The notes: generated by a model from the letters alone, not told the origin. Shown: positions 54,993-63,881, counted from the stretch's first letter. The stretch: DNA of 64,000 bases from Dyadobacter fanqingshengii (GCF_023822005.2 NZ_CP098806.1:3844001-3908000), one strand, 5' to 3'. Numbers and translations: made by a program.

Positions 54993-55412
54993 TTGATCAA
55001 CAAAGGATTTTTATTGATTTGCCTGCTTGTCTTTTTTACGGGATGTTCGTCCCGTGAAAAAGACATTGTAGGATTATGGCGGACCGATTCCATATCCAAT
55101 TATGTAAATGGATTTAGTTTCACCAATAATACAAAAGACGCACATTGGTCTTACTTTGACTATCGAGCAGACGGAACGCTTTTTCAGAGGCGAAAAGGTG
55201 AATACAGGAAGTCACGCTACAAAGTCATATCTGCGGATTCCCTCATTTACACCGATTCCACGGGGAAAGTGTTAAATGGCTATAAAATCCTGGATCTTAA
55301 TGAGCGGACATTGGTTTTAAAAAAATCCCAACAACCTTATCTCTCCGGCAAAAATCAGGAATTGTACGAGATCAGATATTTTTCCAAAGCAACGCCCATA
55401 AACACAGATTAG
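54993..55412 (+). CDS. Small lipoprotein of unknown function, TTG start
   Basis: A 139-residue protein with a lipoprotein signal (LLICLLVFFTGCSS). No ATG or GTG precedes it; the only start that keeps the signal is TTG at 54993, 3 bases after the SusD stop. The mature part (EKDIVGLWRTDSISNYVNG, FDYRADGTLFQRRKGEYRK) resembles lipocalin-like small Bacteroidota lipoproteins with a GxW near the start, but I cannot place it in a family. Its stop overlaps the convergent gldE stop by 4 bases. As the only extra gene after the second SusCD pair it may be a substrate-binding accessory. Confidence 0.72.
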   Translation: MINKGFLLICLLVFFTGCSSREKDIVGLWRTDSISNYVNGFSFTNNTKDAHWSYFDYRADGTLFQRRKGEYRKSRYKVISADSLIYTDSTGKVLNGYKILDLNERTLVLKKSQQPYLSGKNQELYEIRYFSKATPINTD

Positions 55413-56725
55413 CCAACCAGCACCCGCACCTTCTTGATACGCTTTTTATCGGCTGATTGCACTTTAAAAGTGACTTCCCTGTGCGTCGCCATTTCTCCCG
55501 GGCGTGGTAATCTTGAAAATAATTCCAGCAGAAGGCCCGCTAATGACTCATTATTGCCCCTTACTTCGTCAAAATAGTCTGTTTCGAGATTTAGCAATCT
55601 GCAAAGATCATTGATCAAAACCTTCCCTTCAAAAACGTAAGTATTGTCGTCGACCTGGGTGTAATTTACTTCATCATCCTCGTCATATTCATCATTGATA
55701 TCCCCGAAAATCTCTTCAATGATGTCTTCTAATGTGATTAAACCACTCGTTCCGCCATATTCGTCCACTACAATGGCCATATGCACGCGGCGACTCTGAA
55801 AATCCTTCATCAGATCGTCCAAATGTTTGCTTTCCGGAATAAAGTATACCGGCCTAAGCAATTTTTGCCAGTTATAATGTTCGTTCTGGTGAATGTGCGG
55901 AAGCAAGTCCTTTACATTCAAGATCCCTTCAATGTGGTCCAGATCATCGCGGTAAACCGGAACTCTTGAATAGCCCGATTTATTGATCTTATCCATCAAT
56001 TCATGGAAGTCCAGTTCAATGTCAAAGGCTGTGATATGCAATCGCGCTTGCATGGCTTTTTTCGAACTGGTCTCCCGGAAATTGGCAAGCCCGCGCAACA
56101 GATCCGTTTCTTCTTCACTTTCCGCTTTTGCTTCAAGTCTTTCGGTGGTAATTTCGGCACCTTCGGGCGTCAGCACGCCGAAAGAATATCCCAGCTTCAT
56201 AATAGGCTGCGCAAGTGGCTGGCAAACTTTTATGAGAACGCGTGTAACACCGGACATCCTGGGGATAAGTTCAAGCGCACGCCGCGCACTGTGATAGCGA
56301 ACCATCGCGTCCAGCCAGATCCATAGCAGCAGACAGCCCAGCGAAATCCATTGAAACAACTTCTCAGGGCCGTTTTGAATGTGTATCCACGCAAGCCGGG
56401 CTGCAAGAATCAACGCCAGCATTGTAATGCCGCGCTGGATTAGCGAAAGCGCAAGCTGTTGAATGCGATTGGGGAGTGTGCTTTCGACCTCGTTTTTACG
56501 TTCCCATGGGTTTTCCATCGCCCCAGAGGCAGCATATGCGGCACGGATTCCGGAAAGAAATAGGGAAATGATGAAAAGAAAAATGACCAGGATCAGGTCG
56601 TATGGCGCAAGGAAATCAGTGGGTATAAGGACTCCTGCAAATAAAGTTTGCGTACATCTTTGGGGGAGGCGAATCCCCGTACGCGTTCGGGCAAGGGGAT
56701 CGTCGCTGTCTTCTGTTTCTTTCAC
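55409..56725 (-). CDS. gldE: Gliding motility-associated protein GldE
   Basis: A 438-residue CNNM/HlyC-CorC-type membrane protein. Three hydrophobic segments occur at ~38-60, 90-110 and 120-140, a shortened DUF21-like region. Two CBS domains follow at ~245-350 (SGYSRVPVYRDDLDHIEGIL and RRVHMAIVVDEYGGTSGLIT, with ITLEDIIEEIFGDINDEYDE), then a CorC_HlyC domain (VFEGKVLINDLCRLLNL). In Bacteroidota gldE lies after ssb and before gldD. Here ssb is adjacent but gldD is not downstream; the second SusCD locus is there instead. Its start is uncertain, since the first ~35 residues are not conserved-looking. Confidence 0.9.
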   Translation of the reverse strand: MKETEDSDDPLARTRTGIRLPQRCTQTLFAGVLIPTDFLAPYDLILVIFLFIISLFLSGIRAAYAASGAMENPWERKNEVESTLPNRIQQLALSLIQRGITMLALILAARLAWIHIQNGPEKLFQWISLGCLLLWIWLDAMVRYHSARRALELIPRMSGVTRVLIKVCQPLAQPIMKLGYSFGVLTPEGAEITTERLEAKAESEEETDLLRGLANFRETSSKKAMQARLHITAFDIELDFHELMDKINKSGYSRVPVYRDDLDHIEGILNVKDLLPHIHQNEHYNWQKLLRPVYFIPESKHLDDLMKDFQSRRVHMAIVVDEYGGTSGLITLEDIIEEIFGDINDEYDEDDEVNYTQVDDNTYVFEGKVLINDLCRLLNLETDYFDEVRGNNESLAGLLLELFSRLPRPGEMATHREVTFKVQSADKKRIKKVRVLVG

Positions 56726-56860
56726 AAATGGTCTGAAAAAGTTTGCAATAAACTTTCGTTTAAATAAATGTAGCGATTCTGCTCAAAAATATTATTCCAT
56801 TGTGCTCTAAAACGCGAAATAAATACTTTTGAACAGGATCGCCGGATATATTGTAGCGTA

Positions 56861-57343
56861 TCAGAATGGCAGGTCGTCGTCATCATTGCCAGCTGCCAAT
56901 GACGGAGGAATTGGGTCTGTGGATCGTGGTGCCTGGGTGGCGCGTGGTGCTGAGGATTGCTGTTGCGCATAACCGCCATTGTTTCCTTCTCCACCACCTC
57001 CCGAGCCAGCCGGGCCGCCCAGTAAAGTCATGCTGTTGGCGCGGATTGTAACGCCGGTTTTTTGCTGACCTTCTTTATCCGTCCAGCTATCCGTGCGAAT
57101 GCGGCCTTCAATGTATACTTGATTGCCCTTTTTTAAATATTTCTCTGCGACCTTGGCCAATCCTTCCCAAAGTTCAATGCGATGCCATTCCGTATTGTCG
57201 ACACGTTCGCCGCTCTTGTTGGTGTATGATTCTGTTGTGGCAATGTTGAATTTTGCAACAGCCGAGCCGCTTTCCAGATATCTTACTTCCGGGTCGCTCC
57301 CCAGATTGCCGATCAAAATAACCTTGTTAACACTTCCTGCCAT
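56861..57343 (-). CDS. ssb: Single-stranded DNA-binding protein
   Basis: A 160-residue SSB. The OB-fold is at ~1-110 (SVNKVILIGNLGSDPEVRYL, ERVDNTEWHRIELWEGLAKV, YIEGRIRTDSWTD). A Gly/Gln-rich linker follows. The acidic tip DDDDLPF binds partner proteins of replication and repair. It lies in the conserved gldE-ssb-mutY group, although mutY is two genes further upstream here. Confidence 0.97.
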   Translation of the reverse strand: MAGSVNKVILIGNLGSDPEVRYLESGSAVAKFNIATTESYTNKSGERVDNTEWHRIELWEGLAKVAEKYLKKGNQVYIEGRIRTDSWTDKEGQQKTGVTIRANSMTLLGGPAGSGGGGEGNNGGYAQQQSSAPRATQAPRSTDPIPPSLAAGNDDDDLPF

Positions 57344-57403
57344 GATTTCTATTTGTGGATGATTTTTAGACTTAAATTTAAATATACAGATGTAAAAGCA
57401 CTT

Positions 57404-58609
57404 TTAAACATCCTGTTCACTGATTTTGCCGGTAATTTTGTGTTTGAGAATTAATTTATTCCGGCCGTCGTGCGTCATTTCCTGCTTGATAAGAAAATAT
57501 TCTTCATTGTACGACACGTAATTAGACGGCTTTGTAACACCTTCTTTTCCACGCCAAACCGGAAGCTCTACTTTCTCCCAAAGTTTGGTTTTCGCCGACT
57601 TGTAAGCGGCGTCAATCACCGCATTGACCACATAACCATCGTAAAAAGTTTCCGCTGCCTCAGTCCCGTTTTCTACTGCATTGAACATATCCGTGAACAT
57701 ATGGTTATAACCCAGATCATTCACCTCGTCGCCCACCGGAAACAGCCAACCCGTATTGCTTTCGGCCTTTTCGGCTACATAATCCTCCCCTTTCCCCTCT
57801 GCATTCTGGCCTGTTGTAAACATTTCAAAACCGGTTCTCAGGAAGTTGTTGATCCAGATTGTGCCTTCCGTTCCCATCACTTCGTCGCGCAGATCCATTC
57901 CGCCGCGGAACGTCCAGCTTACTTCAAACTGACCGATCGCACCATTTTCATATTTCACCAAAGCAATGGCATGATCCTCAGCATCAATGGGTTTTACCTG
58001 CGTATCGGCCCAGCACATTACTTCCACCGGCTTAATGTCTTTTCCAATAAAGTTGCGCGATATTTCAATGCAATGACATCCGAGATCCAGAATGCAGCCG
58101 CCACCCGCTTGCTCGATGTCCCAGAACCATTCACTATGCGGTCCGGGATGCGCTTCGCGTGATTTTGCCCAAATAATCCTTCCTAACGAGCCATTTTTCA
58201 CGCTTTCCATGGATTTCAGGAATTTGGGCGTGTAACAAAGGTCTTCCAGGTAACCCGCAAAAATCCCCGCTTCCTCCGCTGCCTTCATCATCCGCAATGC
58301 TTCTGCACCATTGCGGCCCAGCGGCTTGGTCGAAACCACCGCTTTTTTATGCTTGGCGCATAACATTACTGCTTCTTCATGAATGTTGTTAGGCAATGCA
58401 ATGCACACCATAGTTACGTCCGGATGGGCAATCACTTCCTCCATATCGGACGACCAAAAGTCGCAACCATAGTCTTTGGCAAACTTTTGAGCACTCTCAT
58501 CACGTCGCGCGTAAATTGCAACAACCCTATCCCGGCCTCGCTGCCCATGAATGGATTCAGCGTAAAAACGTCCGATAAAACCGGAACCCAACATTGCCAT
58601 TTTCTGCAT
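57404..58609 (-). CDS. Gfo/Idh/MocA family oxidoreductase
   Basis: A 401-residue NAD(P)-dependent dehydrogenase of the sugar/inositol family. The N-terminal Rossmann motif is MLGSGFIGRFYAESIHGQRG, with nucleotide-binding residues after it. The EKP-like catalytic motif reads VVSTKPLGRNGAEA, with the lysine present. A second domain carries GGGCILDLGCHCIEISRNFI with the usual D-x-x-x-H. The substrate is probably a sugar or cyclitol derivative. It is preceded by a dioxygenase gene on the same strand (46 bases), and both are inserted between ssb and mutY. Confidence 0.92.
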   Translation of the reverse strand: MQKMAMLGSGFIGRFYAESIHGQRGRDRVVAIYARRDESAQKFAKDYGCDFWSSDMEEVIAHPDVTMVCIALPNNIHEEAVMLCAKHKKAVVSTKPLGRNGAEALRMMKAAEEAGIFAGYLEDLCYTPKFLKSMESVKNGSLGRIIWAKSREAHPGPHSEWFWDIEQAGGGCILDLGCHCIEISRNFIGKDIKPVEVMCWADTQVKPIDAEDHAIALVKYENGAIGQFEVSWTFRGGMDLRDEVMGTEGTIWINNFLRTGFEMFTTGQNAEGKGEDYVAEKAESNTGWLFPVGDEVNDLGYNHMFTDMFNAVENGTEAAETFYDGYVVNAVIDAAYKSAKTKLWEKVELPVWRGKEGVTKPSNYVSYNEEYFLIKQEMTHDGRNKLILKHKITGKISEQDV

Positions 58610-58655
58610 AAATATGATTTTTAAAGTTTTAGGATAGTCTTAAAAAAGGCCCATG

Positions 58656-59513
58656 TCAAGTTGTTTTCACTTCACTTTCCCAGCCAGTCGTTTTCAAAGC
58701 CGGGTCGTCTTCTTTTTTCAAAAAGTCGACATCGCCAAATGACGCTGCGTCCCATTCCAAAAGCGCCCGGTCCGGGACAACCGACACCGGAACCCGCCAT
58801 GAGGTGGAAGTTTCGGCGTAGGCAATGTTGGATTGGGAGTTGTAACACGAGATCAGCGACCATCTCGGATGATCCGACAAATTCGCTTCGGACCTGTGCA
58901 TGAGGTTACTATGAAAAAATAATGCATCTCCCGGCTCGATCTCACAATAAACCAGTTCCATCGTTTTGAGCGCATGATTTACCATTTCCATGTCTGCACC
59001 CACTTGCTCGCCGGCAAAACCGTGGTTAACCCGGCCCATTTTGTGTGAGCCTTTAATGACTTGCAAACAACCATTCTCCTTGTTCGCATGCGTCAGAGCG
59101 ACCATTACACTCATTAATTGATCAGGGAAAATGAATTGATTTTTATACCAATAACCATAATCCTGATGCCATTCCCACGCACCACCCACTTTCGGCTCTT
59201 TCTGCATCAATTTGGTATGAAAGTGACAGACCGGACTTTCTTCAGCAAGCAGTTGCCATACAGAATTGACCATTCTTTCACTCCGGATCAAATAGCCAAA
59301 AACATCGTCTCCCGGCGTGAACCACAATGAGAGCTTGGTCTTTTTGCCGGATTGATCATTCAGGTCCATTGCGTTTTTCTGCATCACCGAATTTTCAACC
59401 GCCGTTTGATACAATTTATCCGTCTCTTCTTTTGAAAACAGCCCTTTCACAACCAGGTAACCGTCTTCATTGAATGCTTTGATGTGATTTGTATTTAAAC
59501 TAAAACTTGTCAT
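58656..59513 (-). CDS. Phytanoyl-CoA dioxygenase (PhyH) family oxygenase
   Basis: A 285-residue Fe(II)/2-oxoglutarate oxygenase. The metal facial triad is visible: His and Asp in WEWHQDYGYWYK and the distal His in FFHSNLMHRSEAN; the 2-oxoglutarate-binding Arg follows in SDHPRWSLIS. The N-terminal EDGYLVVKGLFSKEETDKLY is typical. The substrate is not known and need not be phytanoyl-CoA. It probably acts in the same small pathway as the Gfo/Idh oxidoreductase gene 46 bases downstream. Confidence 0.92.
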   Translation of the reverse strand: MTSFSLNTNHIKAFNEDGYLVVKGLFSKEETDKLYQTAVENSVMQKNAMDLNDQSGKKTKLSLWFTPGDDVFGYLIRSERMVNSVWQLLAEESPVCHFHTKLMQKEPKVGGAWEWHQDYGYWYKNQFIFPDQLMSVMVALTHANKENGCLQVIKGSHKMGRVNHGFAGEQVGADMEMVNHALKTMELVYCEIEPGDALFFHSNLMHRSEANLSDHPRWSLISCYNSQSNIAYAETSTSWRVPVSVVPDRALLEWDAASFGDVDFLKKEDDPALKTTGWESEVKTT

Positions 59514-59618
59514 AACCTGTCCGTTTTACGTGTTTAGTACAAAAATATATTACTTAAAATACAATTCCTTATGCTTGGTGAAGTTTAAAAACATTTAGAC
59601 GGAATCACTTTACTATGG

Positions 59619-60698
59619 TCACAAATATTTTTCTTCTTTCAAGACTGTATCTATCAAAATCGGCTTTGGAAGCGTTTCTACCTCGTTTTTAGAGAAAAAA
59701 TAAATATTTTCAGGAAGATCAAGATGCTCATTTTCCGGGACGGTCACCCACCAGAATTGTACGTGGAGCTTTTGATGGGTTAGTAAATGAATGTATGGTT
59801 TCGGCACTTGCCGGATGCTCCCTTGTCTTAATAATGCCAGGAGCATAACACTATCGGCCAAATCCTCCGGCGAATCGACCCGGGCGGTCGATTCCACGAG
59901 AACAAAATCGTATAATCCTTTCCAGATATCTTTCGTAGTCCTTTCCTGCATAGCCAACTTTTCGCCTTGCTGAATGATAAAATAATTCAGAAAACGGTTC
60001 TTCACTTTCATCTTTTTTGCCTTCACCGGAAGCTCGTTCTGCACATTGAATGCATAGGCATAGCAAATGTCATTAAAAGGGCAAATCGTGCAATTGGGCG
60101 ACACAGGCACACATTGAAGCGCGCCAAATTCAATCATGGCTTGATTATAAGTTGCCGGATCTTCCTGTGAAATTAATGTCTTTGCAACCTTGGCAAACTC
60201 CTTTTTCCCCTCATTACTGAGCATATCCGACTTAATTCCAAAGATGCGGGACATAACCCGATAAACATTGCCATCAATCGCCGCAACCGCCTCGTTAAAT
60301 GCAAAAGAAGCAATAGCTGCCGCAGTATAATTGCCCAAACCTTTTAATTTTGAGAGGGTTAGCGCAGTTTCCGGAAATTTCCCACCAAATTCGCTGACGA
60401 TCTGCCGGGCCGTAAAATGCATATTCCGGGCCCTGGAATAATAACCCAAGCCCTGCCACAGCCGTAGCACATCGCGCTCATCCGCATGGGCGAGATCGAA
60501 TACGGTGGGGTAATTTTCAAGGAATTTTTCATAGTAAGGCGTCCCCTGCGTGACCCGGGTTTGCTGCAAAATGATTTCGGACAACCATATTTTATAGGGG
60601 TCCGTCGTTTGTCTCCAAAGTAATGGGCGGTGGTTTTTCAGATACCAGGATTTTAGTTTTTTATTAAAATCAATTGCCTGTAAATGGTCTGATATCAT
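59619..60698 (-). CDS. mutY: A/G-specific adenine DNA glycosylase MutY
   Basis: A 359-residue base-excision repair enzyme that removes adenine opposite 8-oxoguanine. The N-terminal WYLKNHRPLLWRQTTDPYKI and the HhH-GPD motif LKGLGNYTAAAIASFAFNEA precede the catalytic Asp in AAIDGNVYRVMSRIF. The iron-sulfur loop C-x6-C-x2-C-x5-C is complete (CVPVSPNCTICPFNDIC). The C-terminal NUDIX-like domain that reads 8-oxoG is present but diverged. It is divergent from the HU gene. Confidence 0.96.
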   Translation of the reverse strand: MISDHLQAIDFNKKLKSWYLKNHRPLLWRQTTDPYKIWLSEIILQQTRVTQGTPYYEKFLENYPTVFDLAHADERDVLRLWQGLGYYSRARNMHFTARQIVSEFGGKFPETALTLSKLKGLGNYTAAAIASFAFNEAVAAIDGNVYRVMSRIFGIKSDMLSNEGKKEFAKVAKTLISQEDPATYNQAMIEFGALQCVPVSPNCTICPFNDICYAYAFNVQNELPVKAKKMKVKNRFLNYFIIQQGEKLAMQERTTKDIWKGLYDFVLVESTARVDSPEDLADSVMLLALLRQGSIRQVPKPYIHLLTHQKLHVQFWWVTVPENEHLDLPENIYFFSKNEVETLPKPILIDTVLKEEKYL

Positions 60699-60759
60699 AA
60701 TGTTTGCACTTATATACGCTGTTATTTAACCAATTAGAAAAAAAATGAAAACGCCTTCC

Positions 60760-60791
60760 TTTTAAATCTTGGTAAAATTGACGTACCTTTG
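60760..60791 (+). promoter_or_regulatory. Promoter for the HU gene
   Basis: TTTA at 60760-60763, a 20-base spacer and TACCTTTG at 60784-60791 fit the Bacteroidota pattern, with one mismatch in the -33 box. Transcription would begin near 60798, ~60 bases before the GTG start. Confidence 0.6.
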
Positions 60792-60857
60792 TGTTCCCAA
60801 AATTTAGAGGAGTAAGTAAATAAATGAAATAATATCCACTTAAAGTAAACAATCAAA

Positions 60858-61163
60858 GTGACTAAGGCAGACGTAATCGCACAGATTTCTGAGAAAACAG
60901 GTGTAGACAAGGGCGATGTTCAGCAAACGCTGGAATCGTTTTTCACCGTGGTAAAGGACTCACTTTCTGATGGTGAGAATCTTTATGTAAGAGGTTTTGG
61001 TAGTTTCATCAATAAAAAACGTGCGCGTAAAGTTGCCCGTAATATTTCGAAGGGAACTTCAATGATCATTGACGAGCACTTTGTACCAAGCTTCAAACCT
61101 GCAAAAGTATTTGTTGAGCAGGTAAAAGAAAGTGACAAATTGAAAGCTGTCGCTGAAAAGTAA
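60858..61163 (+). CDS. HU-family DNA-binding protein
   Basis: A 101-residue nucleoid protein from a GTG start (TKADVIAQISEKTGVDKGDV). The fold is complete: helices 1-2, a beta-arm beginning LYVRGFGSFINKKRARKVAR, and the conserved tail FVPSFKPAKVFVEQV. It binds and bends DNA as a dimer. It has an unusual charged C-terminal extension (KESDKLKAVAEK). It probably starts an operon with the TPR gene 31 bases later, under the promoter at 60760-60791. Confidence 0.95.
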   Translation: MTKADVIAQISEKTGVDKGDVQQTLESFFTVVKDSLSDGENLYVRGFGSFINKKRARKVARNISKGTSMIIDEHFVPSFKPAKVFVEQVKESDKLKAVAEK

Positions 61164-61193
61164 TTTACCTGAAAGGGTTTGGGTTATAACAGT

Positions 61194-62036
61194 ATGAAAA
61201 AGTCGATTCTTCTTTCTTGTGTGCTTGCAGTTGCTCTTGTAGGAACGCTCTTCAGCCTTCCCAAAGTGGTTGTGAATACCAAGGGGAAAGAAGTAGGCAA
61301 CGAAAGAAGCCAGTCCCAGGCAGCTGCTACGGCGGCTGCTCCGGACTCTTCTGTTCAATCGCATGACAAAGCCACTATTTCGCCTGATCAGCAAAAAATT
61401 GTAGATCAGTTGAAAAGTGCCTACGAGCAAGCGGGCGACAAAGACAAAGTAGCTGCGGGCTTGAAGTTGTCGGACAAATTTGCTCAACTGCAAAAGTTTG
61501 ACAGCGCGGCATTTTATGCTGAGAAGGCAGCCCTTTTGTCTCCAAGTGTTGAAAATCTTGTCAGGACCGGCGATCGTTATTACGAAGCTTACGGTTTTGC
61601 CATTGAGGATCAGAAAGCAAAAAACCTTGGAGCCAAAACCCGTGAATACTACCAGAAAGCACTTGACCAGAATCCCGGCCTGTTAGCCGCAAAAGCCAAC
61701 ATGGCAATGACTTACGTGAATACGGAAAACCCGATGCAGGGAATTCTCATGCTGCGCGAAGTGATTGACAACGATCCTACCAACGAATTGGCATTGTTCA
61801 ATTTAGGGATCTTGTCCATGAGATCTAACCAATATTCAAAAGCTGCCGACAGGTTCAGACAGATTTTGACCAATAATCCGGCCAATACAAAAGCGAAGTT
61901 CTATTTAGGATTGACGCTCGTGGAACTGGGAGACAAGGAACAGGCCCGTAAAGTCCTTTCCGAAGTTAAAAAGGAGGAGAAAGATCCTGTGATCCAGCAA
62001 GCGATTGGCGAATTGGAAGGTCGTCTGAACAATTGA
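61194..62036 (+). CDS. TPR-repeat protein, membrane-anchored or exported
   Basis: About 280 residues from the ATG at 61194; an in-frame TTG at 61179 is less likely because the ATG opens on a signal or anchor segment (SILLSCVLAVALVGTLFSLP). An Ala/Ser-rich linker is followed by several tetratricopeptide repeats, clearest in PGLLAAKANMAMTYVNTENP, ELALFNLGILSMRSNQYSKA and TKAKFYLGLTLVELGDKEQA. It is probably a periplasmic scaffold. It lies between the HU gene and the ribosome-related peptide and rng genes. Confidence 0.9.
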   Translation: MKKSILLSCVLAVALVGTLFSLPKVVVNTKGKEVGNERSQSQAAATAAAPDSSVQSHDKATISPDQQKIVDQLKSAYEQAGDKDKVAAGLKLSDKFAQLQKFDSAAFYAEKAALLSPSVENLVRTGDRYYEAYGFAIEDQKAKNLGAKTREYYQKALDQNPGLLAAKANMAMTYVNTENPMQGILMLREVIDNDPTNELALFNLGILSMRSNQYSKAADRFRQILTNNPANTKAKFYLGLTLVELGDKEQARKVLSEVKKEEKDPVIQQAIGELEGRLNN

Positions 62037-62079
62037 TAAGCAAAAAGAAAATCAATTTTTATTTTAAACGACATAAAAC

Positions 62080-62169
62080 ATGCCTTGCGGAAAAAAGAGA
62101 AAAAGACATAAGATCTCCACTCACAAGAGAAAGAAAAGACTTAGAAAAAACAGACATAAGAAGAAATAA
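62080..62169 (+). CDS. AURKAIP1/COX24-like small basic protein
   Basis: A 29-residue, extremely basic peptide from the ATG at 62080 (MPCGKKRKRHKISTHKRKKR, then LRKNRHKKK). It matches the short COX24/AURKAIP1 C-terminal motif found in Bacteroidota genomes, related to mitochondrial ribosomal mS38. Ribosome association is a reasonable inference from the family. It is too short for automated gene callers in many cases. It lies just upstream of rng, a common neighbourhood. Confidence 0.88.
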   Translation: MPCGKKRKRHKISTHKRKKRLRKNRHKKK

Positions 62170-62175
62170 TATATC

Positions 62176-62206
62176 ATGACCGGATTTTACAAAAAAGTCC
62201 GGTCAT
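62176..62206 (+). other. Stem-loop between the COX24-like gene and rng
   Basis: ATGACCGGA (62176-62184) and TCCGGTCAT (62198-62206) form a perfect 9-pair stem around a 13-base loop. No T-run follows, so it is more likely a processing or regulatory structure than a terminator. Its left arm includes the ATG of the small ORF at 62176. Confidence 0.6.
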
Positions 62207-62298
62207 GCCTTCTTCCCCTCGTATGTATTGCCCCTTTCAGTCTGAAAGCGGAGGTTAAGTATCAACATTATATAGCCATTCAGTTGGTTGAACATTGA
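62176..62298 (+). CDS. Possible 40-residue leader peptide overlapping rng
   Basis: An ATG at 62176 opens 40 codons ending in TGA at 62296-62298. The product starts like a signal peptide (MTGFYKKVRSCLLPLVCIAP then FSLKA). Its stop overlaps the TTG start of rng by three bases (TTGA), the arrangement used for translational coupling. Its start codon is inside the stem-loop above, so folding could control translation. It may be chance; no homologue is known to me. Confidence 0.4.
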   Translation: MTGFYKKVRSCLLPLVCIAPFSLKAEVKYQHYIAIQLVEH

Positions 62299-63857
62299 GT
62301 AACGAATTATTAATCAATTCTACTCAAAAGGGAGAACGTATAGCCCTTTTGCAGGATAAACGTCTTTTAGAATATCACGTCGAAACACCGGATCAAAGCT
62401 TTACCGTTGGGGATATTTACCTCGGTACGGTTCGAAAGCTGGTAGCGGGGCTTAATGCCGCGTTTGTTGATGTCGGTTTTGAGAAAGACGCGTTTCTGCA
62501 TTATCTCGATCTTGGGCCAAATATTAACTCTCTCAACAAACTGACTAAGGATGTAATATCCAAGCGGAACAATGCAGGCAAGTTGAGTAATTTCAAAATG
62601 GAGCCTGAAATTGAGAAGCTTGGCAAGATTGATAAAGTCCTCTCCAAAAATCAACCTATTCTTGTCCAGATCGTTAAGGAGCCTATTTCTACGAAAGGCC
62701 CGAGACTTTCCTGCGACATTTCGATTGCCGGCCGTTACATTGTACTGGTCCCTTTTTCCAATTCTGTAAACCTTTCTAAAAAGATCACCGACAAGCAGGA
62801 GAGAAATCGTCTGCAACGTCTGATGTCGTCCATTAAGCCCGCAAATTTTGGTGTAATTATTCGCACCGTTGCAACTGGGAAGGATGTGGATGAGCTGAAT
62901 AAGGATCTGCAAGACTGTCTGGAAAAGTGGGAAAATGGCATCAAAACATTGCGCGACGCCAAACCGCGTGACCGTGTGATAGGTGAAATGAACCGCGCAT
63001 CCTCGATCATCCGCGACATGCTGAATGAATCATTCGACAGCATTACAGTTGATTCCAAAGAGGTTTACGACGACATTAAGGCTTACATTCACAACATTGC
63101 GCCGGATAGGGAGAACATTCTGAAGCTGCACAATGGCAAAAATAAGCTCTTCGAACAATTCGGTCTTGAAAAGCAGATCAAGTCGTTATTTGGCCGCTCT
63201 GTAAGCTTGCCAAATGGCGGTTACCTGATCATTGAACACACTGAGGCGTTGCATGTTATCGACGTTAACAGTGGCAACAAGTCCAATTCAGAAGAAGATC
63301 AGGAAGCGACTGCATTGAGCGTGAACCTCGAAGCAGCCAAAGAAATTGCCCGTCAGTTGCGTTTACGCGATATGGGTGGAATTATCGTCGTCGATTTTAT
63401 CGATATGAAGAAAGCGGATAATAAACGCGTTCTTTTCGATACCATGCGCGACGAAATGAAAGGCGACCGGTCGAAATATACGATCCTGCCACTTTCAAAA
63501 TTTGGTCTGCTGCAAATTACCCGCCAGCGCGTAAGACCTGAAATGAACATTGTAACCCGCGAAACTTGCCCCACTTGCGGCGGAACGGGCACAATTCAGG
63601 CGAGTATTTTGGTATCTGATGTAATTTCAAATAATTTGGATTACATTCTTACCAAACAAAATGAACGTGGAATCACTATTTCACTTCATCCATTCCTGCA
63701 TTCTTATTTCACGAAAGGGTTAATTTCCGAGCAAATAAAGTGGCTTTTCCATTACAAAACGTGGGTGAAGCTGATCAAGGATACTTCGCTGGGTGTGGTT
63801 GATTTCAAATTCCACAACCGTTATGGTGAGGAAATTGAGATTGTTCCAGGTAATTAA
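62295..63857 (+). CDS. rng: Ribonuclease E/G
   Basis: A 520-residue RNase G-type endonuclease. It starts at TTG (SNELLINSTQKGERIALLQD), which is the usual N-terminus in this phylum. An S1 RNA-binding domain is at ~35-125 (VGDIYLGTVRKLVAGLNAAF). The catalytic core has GGIIVVDFIDMKKADNKRVL with the metal-binding Asp, and the zinc-link motif CPTCGG is present (ETCPTCGGTGTI). The length is that of RNase G, without an RNase E scaffold tail. It processes rRNA and decays mRNA. It may be coupled to the upstream leader ORF. Confidence 0.96.
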   Translation: MSNELLINSTQKGERIALLQDKRLLEYHVETPDQSFTVGDIYLGTVRKLVAGLNAAFVDVGFEKDAFLHYLDLGPNINSLNKLTKDVISKRNNAGKLSNFKMEPEIEKLGKIDKVLSKNQPILVQIVKEPISTKGPRLSCDISIAGRYIVLVPFSNSVNLSKKITDKQERNRLQRLMSSIKPANFGVIIRTVATGKDVDELNKDLQDCLEKWENGIKTLRDAKPRDRVIGEMNRASSIIRDMLNESFDSITVDSKEVYDDIKAYIHNIAPDRENILKLHNGKNKLFEQFGLEKQIKSLFGRSVSLPNGGYLIIEHTEALHVIDVNSGNKSNSEEDQEATALSVNLEAAKEIARQLRLRDMGGIIVVDFIDMKKADNKRVLFDTMRDEMKGDRSKYTILPLSKFGLLQITRQRVRPEMNIVTRETCPTCGGTGTIQASILVSDVISNNLDYILTKQNERGITISLHPFLHSYFTKGLISEQIKWLFHYKTWVKLIKDTSLGVVDFKFHNRYGEEIEIVPGN

Positions 63858-63881
63858 GCCGATTCAAAACCGCATTAATCA

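Noticed and set aside
57470..58162. A 230-codon frame on the plus strand
   Set aside because: It is antisense to the Gfo/Idh oxidoreductase gene, rich in His/Phe/Arg, and has no recognisable domain, so it is a shadow frame.
62176..62206. Rho-independent terminator before rng
   Set aside because: The stem is good but followed by GCCTTCTTCCCC with no T-run, so it is listed as a stem-loop only.
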